Positions 31,796 through 45,130 of a DNA stretch of 64,000 bases are shown here, piece by piece (position 1 is the stretch's first letter; every line of letters begins with the position of its first letter). Both the position numbers and the translations under genes were made by a program. Origin of the DNA: Tetradesmus obliquus (Eukaryota; Chlorophyta; Chlorophyceae; Sphaeropleales; Scenedesmaceae); assembly GCA_030272155.1 (NCBI GenBank), contig CP126193.1:3782001-3846000 (forward strand). The letters are read 5' to 3'. The notes below the pieces were generated by a model. It had not been told where the DNA came from, made no database searches, and saw only the letters and a program-made list of their open reading frames with translations.

Positions 31796-34007
31796 GTCAG
31801 GGCCTGAGCTCGCCCTGCTTGATGCAGGGCCAGAGCCCTTGGACCCCGAGGCTGAAAACCCAGACCCAGTGTTGCCTGAGCTGCCAGAACCCTCACGCAC
31901 CGTCTGCAGCATGTTGAATGGAGGATTGATGACACGCCCCGATGGTGTGCGGTACATGAATGATGCGATGCGCTCGCGCTCTGGGGCTGCGACGTTGCCG
32001 CTGCCGCTGGTGCCGCTGCTGCTGCCGCTGCCGCCGCTGCTGCGGGGGCTGACACGCGCGAGGCCGCGGGATGCTGAGCTGTTTGATGGCGGCAGGCGGC
32101 TGCTGCGCGCAGGGCTGCTGGCTGCTTCAGAGCCCCCGCCTGGTGAAGGAGCACGTACAGGTGCTGCTGGCTGTGCTTGTGCAAAGGGCGAGGCTGCTGC
32201 AGCTGTGGCAGCTGGTGCTGTCGCTGGTGCATAGGCAGCTGGCCTGTGCTCTGCTGCTTGTGCGGCTGAGAATGGGCTTGGCAGCGCGGGAGCATTGGGG
32301 AAGCCTGCGGCAGTGCTGAACCCTCCACTGACTGGCACAGGCGCAGCATATGTAACTCCAAGAGCAGGTGCAGCGTACAACATGCTGCTGCCGCTGTGCG
32401 CTGCAGCACCAGGCTGCATTGCTAGCCCCTGGCCAACAGCAGCAGCGGAAGCAGCAGCGGAAGCCTCCAGGTATGCAGCCATACCTGCAGGGACCCCCCA
32501 GGTGACGCTGCCAGCAGAGGCTCCTGCAGGAGGCTGCTCGTTGCTAGCCCAGCTTTCAATCCCGACAGGTGCTGCTGGTGCGACACCTTGCTGTTGCTGC
32601 ATCTGGCTGAGCCCAAACTGCTGCTGCTGCTGCTGCTGGTGGGGATGCTGCTGCACAAATGTGCCAGACGGCATGTACGGCACAAACTCCATGCTGAACC
32701 TCTGTGCCTCCTCTTGCTGTTGCTGCTGCTGCTGCGGTTGCTGCTGCTGGTGGTACCCTGCGCCGCTGGCAGCGCTGCTGCTGCCTGCTGAGCCTCCTGC
32801 TGCTGCTCTTGCTGCCACTGGCTTCGCAACACTTTCAAGGGCATCTAAGTAGCCCAGCGCTGCATGGCCGGCTGGCTGCATTGCGGCGCGCTGCTGCTGC
32901 AGCTGCAGCTGCTGCTGCAGCTCCTGGATCTGATCCTGCATCAGCTTAGAGCTCCTGCGGTGGTGGTGGCCTGTGATGAAGCCTGCAGTGTCCTGGTACA
33001 GCGCACCTGAGGCAATCTCTTCGCCTGCGTCCTTGAAGACTGCGTTGCTGCCGCTGAACAGGCTCTCTGATGGGATGGTGTCCACAATGGGATCAAGATC
33101 ATCAGATGCTGCCGGCCTGTTGCTGGCGTACTGCTGGCCTCCGTATCCGCTGTAACCACCACTGTTGACAGTGCTGGTGTTGCTGGTGCCGGCAGGGGTA
33201 CTGTCCATGGCAAACGCCTGCTGGACGATCTGCCCCAGCTGCGCCTGCTGCTGCTGCTGCTGTGCCTGCTGCTGCACATGCTGCTGCTGCTGCTGTTGCT
33301 GCTGCTGTGGGCCGCCGTGCGCGGGCCAGCCTTCTGTCAGCACATCCAGCAGCGTCATGCTGCGCGTCCTGTCAGCGCCCTGCTGCCCATGGCCCCCCAC
33401 AGCATGCACTGCCCCATCATGCGACACCGCCTTTGCCCACGGCTCGTATGTGTCCTGCCCATCTGCGGTGCCAGGGCTACCAGCACTCGCCGAGCCCCTA
33501 TAGCTGCCAAAGCTCCTCCTGCTGTCCCCACAGGTGTCAGCACTGGAAGGAGGACCTGACACTCCGTCCATGTGGCCTCCGGCGTCAGCAACAGCAGCAG
33601 CAGCAGCAGCAGCGGGTGGTTCCTCTGCTGCGGCTGCTGCTTCTGGTGCTTGAGACAGCTGGCCTGGGTAGGCCCAAGCTGGCAAGCCTCCTGCTAGCAT
33701 GCTGGGCTCGCTTGCAGCTGAGGCGGCATTCTCGTATCTATCTGAGATGTTTGACTCAAAGCTGGTACGCTCTGACGGCGGCTGCTGCCCCCGCTGCTGC
33801 TGCGGCGGCCGCGGCTGCTGCTGCTGCTGGTCGCCAAAGGCAGCACGGGCTGCAGCGGCAACAGCAGCAGCTCGCGCCCACTCAGTGGCTGCTGATGGCT
33901 GCGTGGCAATGGCAGCAGCTGACACAGGAGCCACAACAGCTGTGCGCACGGGTGAGAAGGGCGATAGTGCTGCTGGTGCTGGTGCTGCGGCTGGCGCTGC
34001 TGCCAAC

Positions 34008-34040
<33 letters not shown>

Positions 34041-37000
34041 ACTTCTGGTATTGCTGGCGGCCTGCTGCGTGGTGCAGCAGCCCCTGCTGAATCAAGGATG
34101 GTGCGCAGCGGTCTTGCAGCTGCCGACTTGGCTGCCACAATGCGCTGCTTCTCAGCCACATACAGCTTCTGCAGGCTGCGCAGCAGCTGCTGCACCTTTG
34201 GCCGCTGCTCCGAGTCCTGGTGCCAGCAGGCGGTCATGAGCTCCGCGTAGCCTGGCGGGCAGTTGGCAGGCACGGTGGGCCGCCAGTTCTGGTAGGCAAT
34301 CATGTAGAACATCTGCCCAATGGACATGCCCTCCTCGTAAATAGGCTGGCTGGTCAGCAGCTCCCACACTGCAGGGTGAGGGAGAACAGCAGATGTATCA
34401 GCGGTGCACAGAGAGCGTCAGCGTGGCAGCACAGGCGTCAAGCGACAGCAGGCGTGAGCAGGCAAGGCAGAACTGAAGGAGGGTGTCAGCGGTGAGGACC
34501 AGCAGCCGAAGGGCGATAGCTGAGGCACTCCTGCAACACAGATGTAACAGCTGGCAAGGCAAATGCTGTGCTAGCACAAGATAGATGTATCTGAAATGTT
34601 GACCTGAACGTGATTGCCACTCACTCATGAGGCCGAAGGAGTAGACGTCTGTTGCTGTGGTCATGCGCCCCGACAGCAGCAGCTCGCTGGGCATGTACAC
34701 GATGGTGCCTGCAGGCGCAGGGGCAGATGAAGAACAACGAAGCATGAATAACAAATCAATACTTTGCACACAGGACGCAGACACAATCACCCACAGCAAA
34801 GTGGAGCATCTGACACATCAGCACAATCGAAAAGCTGTTTAAAAAGCGCCGGCAGCACTACAAGTGCAGCAAGAGTGCATGTCGATGATGCAGCCACAGC
34901 AGCAGCACATACTGCTGCCCTGCCATGAAGACACCCACTGGAGCTTGTGCTGCCGGCACAGCATGCCCCGACTGATGCTGCTGCTCACCGTATGTGCGCG
35001 TGCTGATGTGTGTTGCGTCCATCTCCAGCACCCTGCTCAAGCCAAAGTCGGCTATCTTGCAGCTGAAGCCGCGCGCATCACGTGCACTGCCCTTCAGCAG
35101 CACGTTGCATGTCTTCAGGTCGCCGTGCACCACGCCAATAGAGTGCAGGTAGTCGAGACCCGAGGCAGTGTCCAGCAGCGCCTTGTACACACCGATCTGT
35201 CACAAGCAGAGTATATCGGCACAGCGCAGACAACACAGTTTAGGTTTTAAAACCTTACAGTTTCAATCTGTGTGCACGTGGCAGTCTGTCTTGTGCCTGA
35301 AAGCACACGCCAGCATGCTCAGACCACACATGCACCTGCGGCCAGTACACTCTGCAAATAGCAGTGCTGCTCACCATGTCTGGCTGCTGGCTGTCCCTGC
35401 GCTTGAAGCGCCCCTGCAGCAGCGCGCGCTGCAGACTGCCCTTGTCACAGAACTCCAGCACCATCCACGTCTCCTCATTGTCAGCAGCCTCATCATCGCT
35501 GCCATCGCTGCTGTTGCTGCTGCTGCTGGCGTTGATCTCGTCTGCAGACGCGGCGCGCGCAGCGGCGAGGTGTGCCGCGCTGCTGGTGGCGTTGCTGCTG
35601 CTGGCTGCGCCCTCCTTGAGCCATGCGGCTGCCAGCGCGTTGCGGCGCGCAACAGTCATGGTAGAGATGTGGTACGTCTGGACCTGCAGGGAGTGACAGA
35701 ACAGAACGAGAGGAGAAGAACAGGCCGTTAGGGCCAGTGCCACAAGCCTTGCGCAGCGCCAGGACTGACTGATGCCACAGCCATGTGCTTGGCTCACAGG
35801 CAGGCAAAGGTGGCATATTGCCCTTGTTCACGTTTGCCGCTTTGCATGCTGCATGCAACAGCAGGCCGCAACAAACACCGGCATGTTGCACGCTCTGCCA
35901 GACATCAATTACTTTCATGCATGCGCTGCGCACCACGTTGGGGTGTGAGATGCTTGTGGCCACCAGCATCTCCCGCCGCGCGCTGATGCGCTTGCCGCCG
36001 CTGCTGGCACTGCCAGGCGAGCCCTCAGAGTGCTCGATGATCTTCACAGCCACCGTCACCGCCTTCCAGCGCCCTGCAGCACACAGCATGCACAACAGGT
36101 TGAGGCAGCATCAGCAGTGGCCCACCTGCTTAAAACGCAGAGCAGTCTGCACATCACATCTGCTAAACAAACTTAGCTCCAGGCGCTGCACATGACTGAG
36201 CGTGGCTGCACCCATGCGTCTTATGCGTCCCTGCAACAAGAACATCCACGCCTGCACAAACTACAGAGTGCACGCACGCACGCAGCGCCCCACACCACGC
36301 CGCACTAGCAAGTACCATACACAAACTCTCAAGCGCGCTCACCCTTGTACACTCTGCCGTAGCTGCCCCTGCCCAGCAGCGGCCCAATCTTCAGGTCACG
36401 CAGCAGCGCCTCATCAGAGCGAGCCTTCAGCAGCGCAGACAAGCCACAAGCAGCACGGTCCAGCGCCCTGCTGCCACTCGCAAAGCTGCCGAGCTCCGTG
36501 CCGCCGCCGCCGCTGCTGCTGCTGACGCCGCCGCCCCGCGGCGTGCTGCTGCGCGCGCTGCGCGTGCTGTGCGTGCTGCCAGCGCTGTGCCTAGCTGCCT
36601 CGGCCGCTGCAGCTCTTGCTGCTGCTGCATCACCTGAAGTGCGGGCAGCGACAGGCGTTGCACCAGCGCCTGGGCTTGCGCCAGTGCCAGGACTAGCCAT
36701 TTCAAAGCTGCGATTACTAGACAGCGGGTGCTGCAGGCCCTGTGCCAGTGTGCCTGGTGTGAGCCTGCCAGTGCTGAGCCTATCCAGGCCCATTGTTTCC
36801 ATGGAACTTGTCTCTGCCATGCCTGCACTGGCACTGTAGCTGCCTGCTCCTGCACTGTTGCCGCTTTCCTGGCGGCTTGAGCTGCCAGTGTTGTGCCACA
36901 GCTGCCCAGAAGAAGACCCGCCAGAGCCAACTGCATATCCCCCTGCCGCGCCAGCTGTTGCACCTTGTCCTGGCAGCGCAGCAGCAGCAGCTGCTGCTGC

Positions 37001-39297
37001 CGCATCCGCTGCTGCTGCGAAATGACCCGCATGGCCGGCTGCTGCTGTGCCACCCGCTGCTGACTGCATCTGCTGCTCCTGAGACTCCATTGATGAGCCA
37101 GACATGCCTGGGGCAGCTATGAGGGCTGCAGGTGGCGTGTGCATGCCAGGGTGTGTGCCGCAGCTGCCGGCCGAGTCACCGCCGCTGCTGCTGCCTGCGG
37201 AAGTGTGGCCAGCTGCAGCAGCTGTTCCATCAGCATCAGCAGCCGCATACAGGCCATCCTGCGCGTGCACAGCAACAGCAAGCATGCAACAAAGCTGTCA
37301 GCACGGAGGGCTCAAGCGTTTACATGCATAGCAGGACAGCATGATGCTAACGAACGAGGGACGGGCGGCCGCTAAGATAAGAATTTCAGCTGCGTCTACC
37401 AATACACGCACCAATGCACACGCACCAAATTGCACCCTGCATGCTGCCGTTACACCAGCTCACACTATCTATAACTGTGCTCCAGAACCTCCTGTAGAGC
37501 TGGGTAAGCGCACTCACCGTTTCGCCCTGCCTGGGGTGCCGCTGGTTTCCTGCAGGCCCCACACCCACGAGCTCGTGCATGTAGCGCCGCCCTGCCTCTA
37601 TGTCTTTGGGGTGTCGTGGCTGCAGTGCACGCTGCTTCCTGCGGCGCCTGATGCACAGCCAGGCAGCCAGGCCAGCCAGCAGCAGCACACCCACCACCAC
37701 AGGCACCACAATGGCTGCTGTGCGCGCAGATGGTGAGATGCCTGCATCATCAGACAGGGAAGAAACCACATAGATCAGCACGCTAGGTGTACCTGTTGCA
37801 GATAAAGACAGGCACGTAGTTGGCAGAAGCCCTTGCGAGTAGCAACCCTCTGCTGCTGGACGGTACTGCACTGCACCGTCAAGCTCGAGCAACAGCTGCA
37901 ACACCACCACCCTTGCACGCAACACTGCAAACACCCGCTGCACCTGCTACTGCGCTTGGCAGCCTGTCACAGCACGCACACAGGCCAGGTGAAAAGCCGC
38001 AGCAACAGCATGCGAGGCACGCAGTGCCCTGCGCCGGCTAGAACATTTGGTATCCACCAACAACAGGTTGCAGCAGAGCACAGCCGTGCTGCATCACGTG
38101 CCTGCTCCATGTCGCACCTGTTGTGGTGCCGTTGCGCCACGGCTCGCAGTTGAACGTCACGTTCTCAAAGACGGCATATGCCACGCCTGCGCCGAGTGAA
38201 GGTCAGACAGCAATTGTACGGTCAGAAGCCCGCCAGAGCAGCAGCAGCACGTAATCATTACAGCTAACCGCCGTAATAGCCCAGTGGCATGCCAGCGCCT
38301 TGTGACATCCGCTGCTGCTGTACAATGTAAAACTGAAGCGTCCTGCAGGATCTCTTGCATACCATGGCACGACCCCTACAGGCGTAGCAAGCAGTACCAC
38401 AAGCATGTAGCAGTGCGTTTCCATGGTTATGCAGCCGCAATTCACCTGTGCTGCTGTTGCGTGTGCCGTTGCTGCTGGCGTTTGTGCTGCCATTCAGCAC
38501 CAGCAGCCGAATTGCCAGAGGTCCCCGCACCCTGGCAGCTGTTCCATTCACCATGGTGATGTTGTCTGCCCCATACTGCTGCCGCATCCCAAACACCACC
38601 TGCAAGCATACACACAGCGGCGGAAAGTGAGTATCTACCGAGCAGCTGATGCACTCAGTGTGCTGCATATACCCACCTTCCTGGACAGCTTGTGTCTGAG
38701 ATAGGTGCTGCTGCTGCCGCGATTGGAACCCCTTGCAACATCAAGCTGTGTGCTGCCTCACCTTTGAATTGTACTGCTCAGGTGTGTCGATGTCTGAAGG
38801 GTCCACGTAGTTTACGCTCACGTTGCGCAGCACAACCTGAGGCAGAACGGAAAGAGCACGGCGGCAGCAAACAGGTGTGCAGTCATTGCACATAACTGCA
38901 CCACGTCACCGCCTGTGCACTAAGCGAGAAGTGGTGAAGCACTGGTGAGCTTGCCACAGCAGCAGAATCGCCGCAACATCAGCTACTGCAATGTAGTGCA
39001 TGCTGTGCATTGGCGCAGCCATCCAGGCGCTTGGAAGCGCAGCTGTTCTCTGCTCACCGTGCCATTGTCGCTCAGGATGACGCTGGGCCACAGGGCAAAG
39101 CCCACACCCGCATTGCGCCAGGGGGCCCATGGCGAGTACGTGTACGCAAATGTGGGAGCGATGTTTGACAGCACGACGTTGTCAAACGTGAGCACAGCCC
39201 CTGGCTTGACGAAGAAGGTTGCCGGCATGGAGTCGAAATCAAGCTGCGGCCTGGGCTGGCTGCCGTCAAAGATGTCATCCTGACCTGCATGATAACA

Positions 39298-39345
<48 letters not shown>

Positions 39346-40470
39346 GGCATCCCAGCACATCCACGCGTGTGTTATGTCATGCAAATGTTGCAGCTGCAGT
39401 GGTTGCACCATGATCACTGATTAAAGGCAGTACTGTTGAAAGACACACGGCAGCAAGCAACAGCTGCTTGCCGGACTACTGCCGATTCAGCCATAGGCAC
39501 AGCAGGCGCATGCTGCATGTTCGCCTGGCTGTGCTGAGCAACACACACGGACATTGCACGCACCTGATGTGAGCCTCAAAATGCCGCCAGTGCTGTTGGG
39601 GTCTAGAGTAGCCACGCCTCCTGTGGCGTTGAATGTGCTGTGCCAGGATACATTGGTCAACACGATGTCACCTGCAAGGTCCGCAAGCAGCAGATGTGCA
39701 CACGGCCGATCAACAGAGCTGCGAAGCGCACGGCATGCGTGTACGACAAGGTGCGTGATGAGCTGTTTGCTTGCGGTGCTGTGGGCACACTGCTCACTGA
39801 GCTGCTGTAGCACAGCTGAAGCAGCATGCCTGCCATGCAGCACTGCTTGCAAGCGATGCTCCAGCGGCGCATGGTTGCTGCTTGCAGTGCCAATGTAATC
39901 AGGCAAAAACTCCCACATACCATGACTCCTCCAACATCCCATAATCGTACTACGCGGCCATTCCCAGTGCCTGCTTTTGCTTGCCGCACTGCGCTGCCAT
40001 TGCTGCGTGGCTCAACCCACGACTGTTGTGCGTAGCAGGCATGCTGGAACAGCCATATGCCTCACACCAGCTGCAGTTCGCAAACAAATTGCAGTTCCAT
40101 ATTCACTCACTCTGCAGCCGCGCAGTGCGCACATGCGGATCATCCCAAAACTGCCTCAGCCCACTGGCGCGGAAGATGAGCCGCTGCGTGATGTTCGAAG
40201 CGAGAGCTGGCACATCATCTGCAGCAAAATCACACGCAGCAAATGGTTAAGGCGATGCACAGGCATATACAGCAGCCAATATCATGCTTGCATGGCTTTG
40301 CAGTCTGCAGTTGGCTGCAACAGCAGCAGCCACCTGTGCCACCAGTGGCATCGTGCCATGCCCCAGCTGGCTGCTGCTGGCCACGTACCTGGAAGGAACT
40401 GCACAGCCTGCTGTCCCCAAGCCGGGGCCAGGACGCATAACGTAAATACGCATGCAGCCCAGAGATGCAT
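31631..40470 (-). CDS. Receptor-like protein kinase A (TKL type, non-RD)
   Basis: Membrane receptor-like kinase. Fourteen exons: 40470-40389, 40218-40111, 39671-39564, 39284-39058, 38836-38762, 38599-38446, 38186-38118, 37741-37518, 37258-36343, 36073-35934, 35683-35375, 35196-34989, 34708-34625, 34368-31631. They sum to 1,814 codons with consistent phases. Signal peptide MHLWAACVFTLCVLAPAWGQ; Asn-glycosylation-rich ectodomain (DNVVLSNIAPTF, LVLNGSTNASSNGT); helix IVVPVVVGVLLLAGLAAWLC followed by RRRRK; Ser/Ala/Gly-rich juxtamembrane; kinase with P-loop GRGSYGRVYKG, VAVKII, catalytic loop HGDLKTCNVLL (Gly instead of Arg), DFG, and VYMPSELL. The C-terminal tail of about 850 residues is Gln/Ala/Ser-rich. 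Ligand and substrates are unknown. It is paralogous to the kinase at 45131-54202. Confidence 0.88.
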
Positions 40471-40818
40471 GCGTGTGCTGCCTCAGAGACAGCCTGCGCA
40501 ACCTTGGAATTCACCGGCAGCTAGTAGTCACACATAAGGCATGAACAGCGAGGCTATCAAGAAACACAAAAAAGCTTGACGAGGGACTGAGCGACGGGCA
40601 ACAGGCTAGAAGTGCTCGATCACGCGAGACAGTAGAGAACTGAGACCTGCTCCTGCATAGAGTGACACCGTTCGGCCAAGCCAACTGTTTCGCAGCTGTA
40701 AAAGGGCGGGAAGCGTTCAACATGACTTCTCGAAGCACTGCGGGGTTAGTGGATGATCAGCAGACCAACTGATTACTGCAGTGGTTCAGTCCCTGCTGCG
40801 TCAGTCTCGTACTACTTG

Positions 40819-40847
40819 CCAATAGCCCGTCCACTGTCCGCTATTGG
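40819..40847. promoter_or_regulatory. Inverted CCAAT pair in a divergent promoter
   Basis: CCAATAG and CTATTGG form a perfect 7-base inverted repeat with a 15-base spacer, between the divergent start codons of kinase A (40470) and the nocturnin-like gene (40899). CCAAT boxes work in both orientations, so this could serve both genes. Confidence 0.45.
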
Positions 40848-40868
40848 TGCTTTCGAAACATTGAAATA

Positions 40869-40880
40869 ATGAAAATGTAG
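40869..40880 (+). promoter_or_regulatory. Minimal upstream ORF before the nocturnin-like start
   Basis: ATG AAA ATG TAG ends 18 bases before the presumed start codon. If transcribed, it could lower translation of the main frame. Confidence 0.4.
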
Positions 40881-40898
40881 CGTGCAGGCCACGGGCCA

Positions 40899-43579
40899 AT
40901 GCAGCTTCAACACAGGTTGAGTCGAGGAGCAGGAGCACATGGACCGTGCCCGGGATTGCAAAACGGCAACTTGCGGAGAGTTGTGAAAACCAGCGTGTCG
41001 AGGGGTGGCTTTTCACAGCAGCTGAGGACTATGATCGGACTTGCAGCAGAGGCTGTCCAGTGCAAGGAGCGCAGCGAAGTGCAGCTGCAGCAGACCGCTG
41101 CGGTGGTTCATCCGTTTCGAGTGGCAACCTTCAACGTACTTGTAAGTGTCCAGAGAGCCTGGGGGCCAGCAGCGGGATCGCGGCTATGTGCTGAGCTGGC
41201 CTGTGAAGTAGTGTGTGGGTTGGAGCTTTCAGCATTGCAGGCAGCAATACACGCTGCTAGCCAGCTGCTACTAAGATGCATGTTGGCAGTTGCCGTTTGA
41301 TAGCTGTAGCACAAAGCTATGGTCACGGCCTGACCACCTGCACGCGTTCTGCTGTGCTAACACTGCTGTGTTCACTTGCAGGCCGATGGGCTTGCTCAAA
41401 GCGGAGACTTCTTTAAGGTCAGCAGAATGTGCTCAGCAGCTGATATCTCTCTTGCTGGATGCTGGCAGCTGGTGTGCTCGCAGTGTGTACTGCTGGTGTA
41501 TGTGTGAGAGGAGCAGCAGCAGAGCACGGAAGCAGGTGCAACGTCTGCTATTTGATACATGCTGCCCGTCCTGCAGGTGCCAATCAGCTGCCTCATGTGG
41601 GAGCACAGACTGCCGCTGATCCTGCAAGAGGTCCGGGCAGCAAATGCAGACATACTATGCCTGCAGGAGCTTAATCACTTTGGTGAGCTGTGTATGCTTG
41701 CAGCAGCATGCCTCTGCAGCTGTCTTCTTGCAGCCGAGTATACAGCTTCCAACCACAGTATTTGTCTTCAAACGCTGCTCAGCAACTGCCATCACACTTG
41801 ATGGTCTCAACTGCAGCAGCGCTCAAGCGAGCTCACCGCAGGCTCAACAGCACTTGCTTGGTGTCCAGGCCGGCAGAGAACTGAAGTTTGCTGCCTCCAG
41901 TAGCAGCAACTATGCGTAGCAGCAACTATGCGCAACAGAAGTATGCTTGTGCTCACCTGGGCTGTACTGCAGACACGCTGGCCGCCGCGCTGGTGCCGGA
42001 GGGCTACTCCTGCTTCTTCCGGGCGAAGAAGCCCTCACCAGCGCTCAAGTTTGGCTTCCCGGCTGACGGCATCGCACTGTTCTACAGGCACAGCAGGTTC
42101 AGCGCCAGCCCCGCGCCGTCAGGTGTGTGCGGCGCCGCCGCGCTCAGCAGCTTCTGCGCGAACAGCATGTCTTGTTTTGTGCTCCTCATTGTGAACATGG
42201 TGCGTTGAACATGGTGTCGCAAAGCAGCACAAACTGTGCGCTGCTTGAAGTCGTGCTGGGGGTGAATCCACCCCTGTAAGTTTCCGTGCGCCTGCTCACT
42301 CTCATGTGTATTCGCGCTGCTGTGCTTGCAGGACACTGCTTTGCATCGATGGATGGGCAGCCAGCAGCGCAGGGCTTTGTGACAGCGCTGCTGCACGACA
42401 AGCAGTCGGGGCGCTCGCTGCTGGTGGCAGCGACGCACCTGAAAGCAAAGGCGGGCGTGGACAATGAGCAGACACGGGTGCACCAGGTGGGCACTGCAGC
42501 AACAGCACCTGTGCACATGCCTGTGCTTGTTGTGTGCTGCGCACACAGGAGTTTGCTGTTGTTGCTACCACATGGTGCGTTGCTTGTGCAGTGGCTTTCT
42601 GGGTTGACGTCTCACACGGCGGCACATGTTGCGGCTTGGTGCTGTGCAGGCGTGCCAGCTGCTGCAGGAGTTGGAGAACGTGCAGGAGCGGCAGCAGCTG
42701 CTGCAGCTGCAGCAGCAGCCGGCAGCGGAGAGCAGCAGCGGTGCCAGCAGCAGTCGTGGCGTGCCACCTGCAGTGCTGCTGTGTGGGGATTTCAACACTA
42801 CCCCTGATAGCGAAACAGTACAGGTGAGCAAAGCTCAACATGCTGTTGTCCTTTGAGAAGCAGACTTGCTTGTGGGCATCCTGATCCGTGCCACAGTATG
42901 CTAGCAGTGATGCATGGGCCACAGCCGCGTGCGGAGCAGCTAGCTGTGTATCCATTCACATATGTCAGCAGCAGCATTCAATGCACACATGTTATGCCAT
43001 TGAACCAGTGACACCTGCTGGCAAGCGGCAGTGACAGCAGTCGCTGCATGGCGCCGTGTGTGATGCTTGCAGGTGATCATGGACCACAGGCTGGGCTTGC
43101 AGAGCATATGGAACGTGCCCTGGAGCAAAGGCAGCAGTGCAGGCAGCAACGGCAACGGCAATGGCCACAGCCACGGCAGCAGCAGCAATGGCACAGCAGC
43201 AGCTAGTGCCAACGGCAATGGTCATAGGAGCAGCAGCCACAGCAATGGCAATGGCAAGAGCAGCAACGGGAATGGTGCACACCCACCAGACGCTGCGGCG
43301 TCACAAGCAGCAGGAGCAGCAGCAGATGATGAGAGCAGCAGCAGTAGCAGCCCACAGCCGGCTACAGAGGGCACTGAGTTCACCACCTGGAAGTTCAGGA
43401 GCACAGGGGCAGTGAAGCGCACCATAGATTACATCTGGTACAGCCAGCAGCAGCTAGCGCCAGTCAGCCGCTGGCGCATGCTGAGCGAGTCGGAGATAGG
43501 GCCCGAGGGCCTGCCTAGCAAGCAGTATCCTTCGGACCACATGTGTGTCACATGTCAGTTTGGCTGGCTGGAGCAGTGA
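40899..43579 (+). CDS. Nocturnin/CCR4-family endonuclease-exonuclease-phosphatase
   Basis: Seven exons: 40899-41141, 41382-41417, 41577-41682, 41973-42122, 42332-42486, 42650-42823, 43073-43579. They give 456 codons with consistent phases. EEP-fold catalytic signatures are in order: FRVATFNVL, ILCLQELNHF (metal-binding Glu), DGIALFYRHSRF, ATHLKAKAG, LLCGDFNTTPDS, TTWKFRS...RTIDYIWYS and YPSDHMCVTCQF (catalytic Asp-His). The CLMWEHR, LPSKQYPSDH and TTWK motifs fit nocturnin better than CCR4 or Angel proteins. Animal nocturnin removes the 2' phosphate of NADP(H); deadenylase activity is typical of CCR4 relatives, so the substrate here is open. The N-terminus (RRVVKTSVSRGGFSQQLRTM) is basic with few acids and could be an organelle targeting signal. 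A linker of about 70 Gly/Asn/Ser/His residues interrupts the domain. Confidence 0.88.
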
Positions 43580-45130
43580 AGCAGCTGCCTAGCTGACGGT
43601 GCCGCTGCTGCTGCTGCTACACCATGTATATTGAGTTGGGAACCTGGGGGATGCAGGGGATGTGATGTATGCACAAGGCATCAGGCATCGCATGGTGAGG
43701 CTCTTGGAACAGCACCTGTGTACTTGTGGCCTCTCTCGGGTCAGTGCCATCTCTGCATCATCGTAGGGCGTTGCTGCCTGTGCGCTGCGCTGCTGCACTG
43801 CTGCCAATGCTGCGCGGTGTTTTTGGTCTTGATGTGTAGTCGTTTTGTCCATGCAGAAAAGCTGCAGTTACATGCGGGGTTGTCTTGCACACGCTTGGGC
43901 AGTGTGAGTGCCTACAAGGCACGCCGCTGCTGCGTAGTGACGGTAGGCATGCTGAAGCATCCTCATGCCGGCCTGACAGGCTGCACACACACCTCAAGCT
44001 GCACTGTGCACAGCGGCTGCATAGAACCAGCTGCTGTTGAGCCTGGCCGCCTGGTACAAGCTTTTGCTGGCGGCAGAGGTGATGCCTCTGCTGCATCAAA
44101 TGTGGCTTTCTTGGGCTTCATCTTGGTTGAAAATAGCGTTGGTGTGAGCACATGTCTGGGAGCTGTGTGCCGCAGAGCAGGCAACGGACCACCAGGCGTC
44201 TGTCACCTGTAGCGGTGCGCAAGGGAAGGCCGCAATTGTCTGTACAGGGGTGCTGCCTTCTGCATAAGTGCTGGCTCTTTGTCCATTTTTCAAGCTGGTG
44301 TACAGCATCTGCGGGTGTTGCCTGCGTGCTATGCAGCCTGCACATGCCTTGGCTTGCTATCAGCATTGCGTTGGGAGGTGCACTCCCATCCGCCATGTTA
44401 TGTTGCATCATGCTTATGCTTGTAATGAATGCAATCGGCAATCTTATTTAGATGTTATGCACACCGCAAGATCAGTCCTGCACGGTTGCAGAGCAAAAAT
44501 GGTGCAGCGCATCTACTTGAGGCACAGATCGGCCCTCTTTCTGTGCGTGTTTAAGGTACAGCCATCAGCTTGTAACCCTTGAAACTGTCATCAGCTGTCC
44601 AAGAGTAGACAGTTGACTTGTGTGTTCACAGATACCCACTGCCTCGGCGTTGGCACTGTGAAGATGTCGCATGATGTGAAGAACGGTGTAGATTTTAACA
44701 CAAAGCGACTAGCACAAACGAGATTAAACACACTTGGAGTACGCTAGGCACGTGCCGGTCCACCTGCTATCTCAGCGATGTGCGACATGCGTGTGACCAA
44801 CAATGCATACATTACGCTTTGTCAACACTGCTACGCATTACTGTGCTATTTCAGCAAGATACAATAGTAGGAAGTGCGAGGAAGAGGTTCAACCTGCTCT
44901 AAACCCGTCCAAGGTTGCCCTAAGCAAGTATCTTGTCTCGTTCATTTCAAATCTGAGGTGAGCAGTTGTGATCGCTTTTTGAATATCAATTCTGGTCTGT
45001 AGACTGCGATCGTGCACTCGAGGTGGTGCCTCGAGCCTGCATGGCCAGCAGAGCTGGCTCGGCCGCGGGTGCAGCATGCTCGTAGACGGCTCTTACACCA
45101 CACGCAGTCCCAAATTAGTTATTTGACGCC
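43580..45130. other. Intergenic: nocturnin 3' UTR and kinase B 5' flank
   Basis: No convincing gene. TGTAA occurs at 44421 and 44571, about 850 and 1,000 bases after the stop, compatible with a long 3' UTR. A short hairpin (CTCGAGG, five bases, CCTCGAG) lies at 45017-45035, about 100 bases before the kinase B start. Confidence 0.5.

Noticed and set aside
32295..34250. Several plus-strand frames opposite the kinase A tail
   Set aside because: Shadows of the minus-strand exon 34368-31631, which carries the kinase C-lobe and paralogue motifs.
45017..45058. tRNA or structured RNA (two small hairpins)
   Set aside because: Stems of only 6-7 bases, no tRNA boxes and no wider fold.
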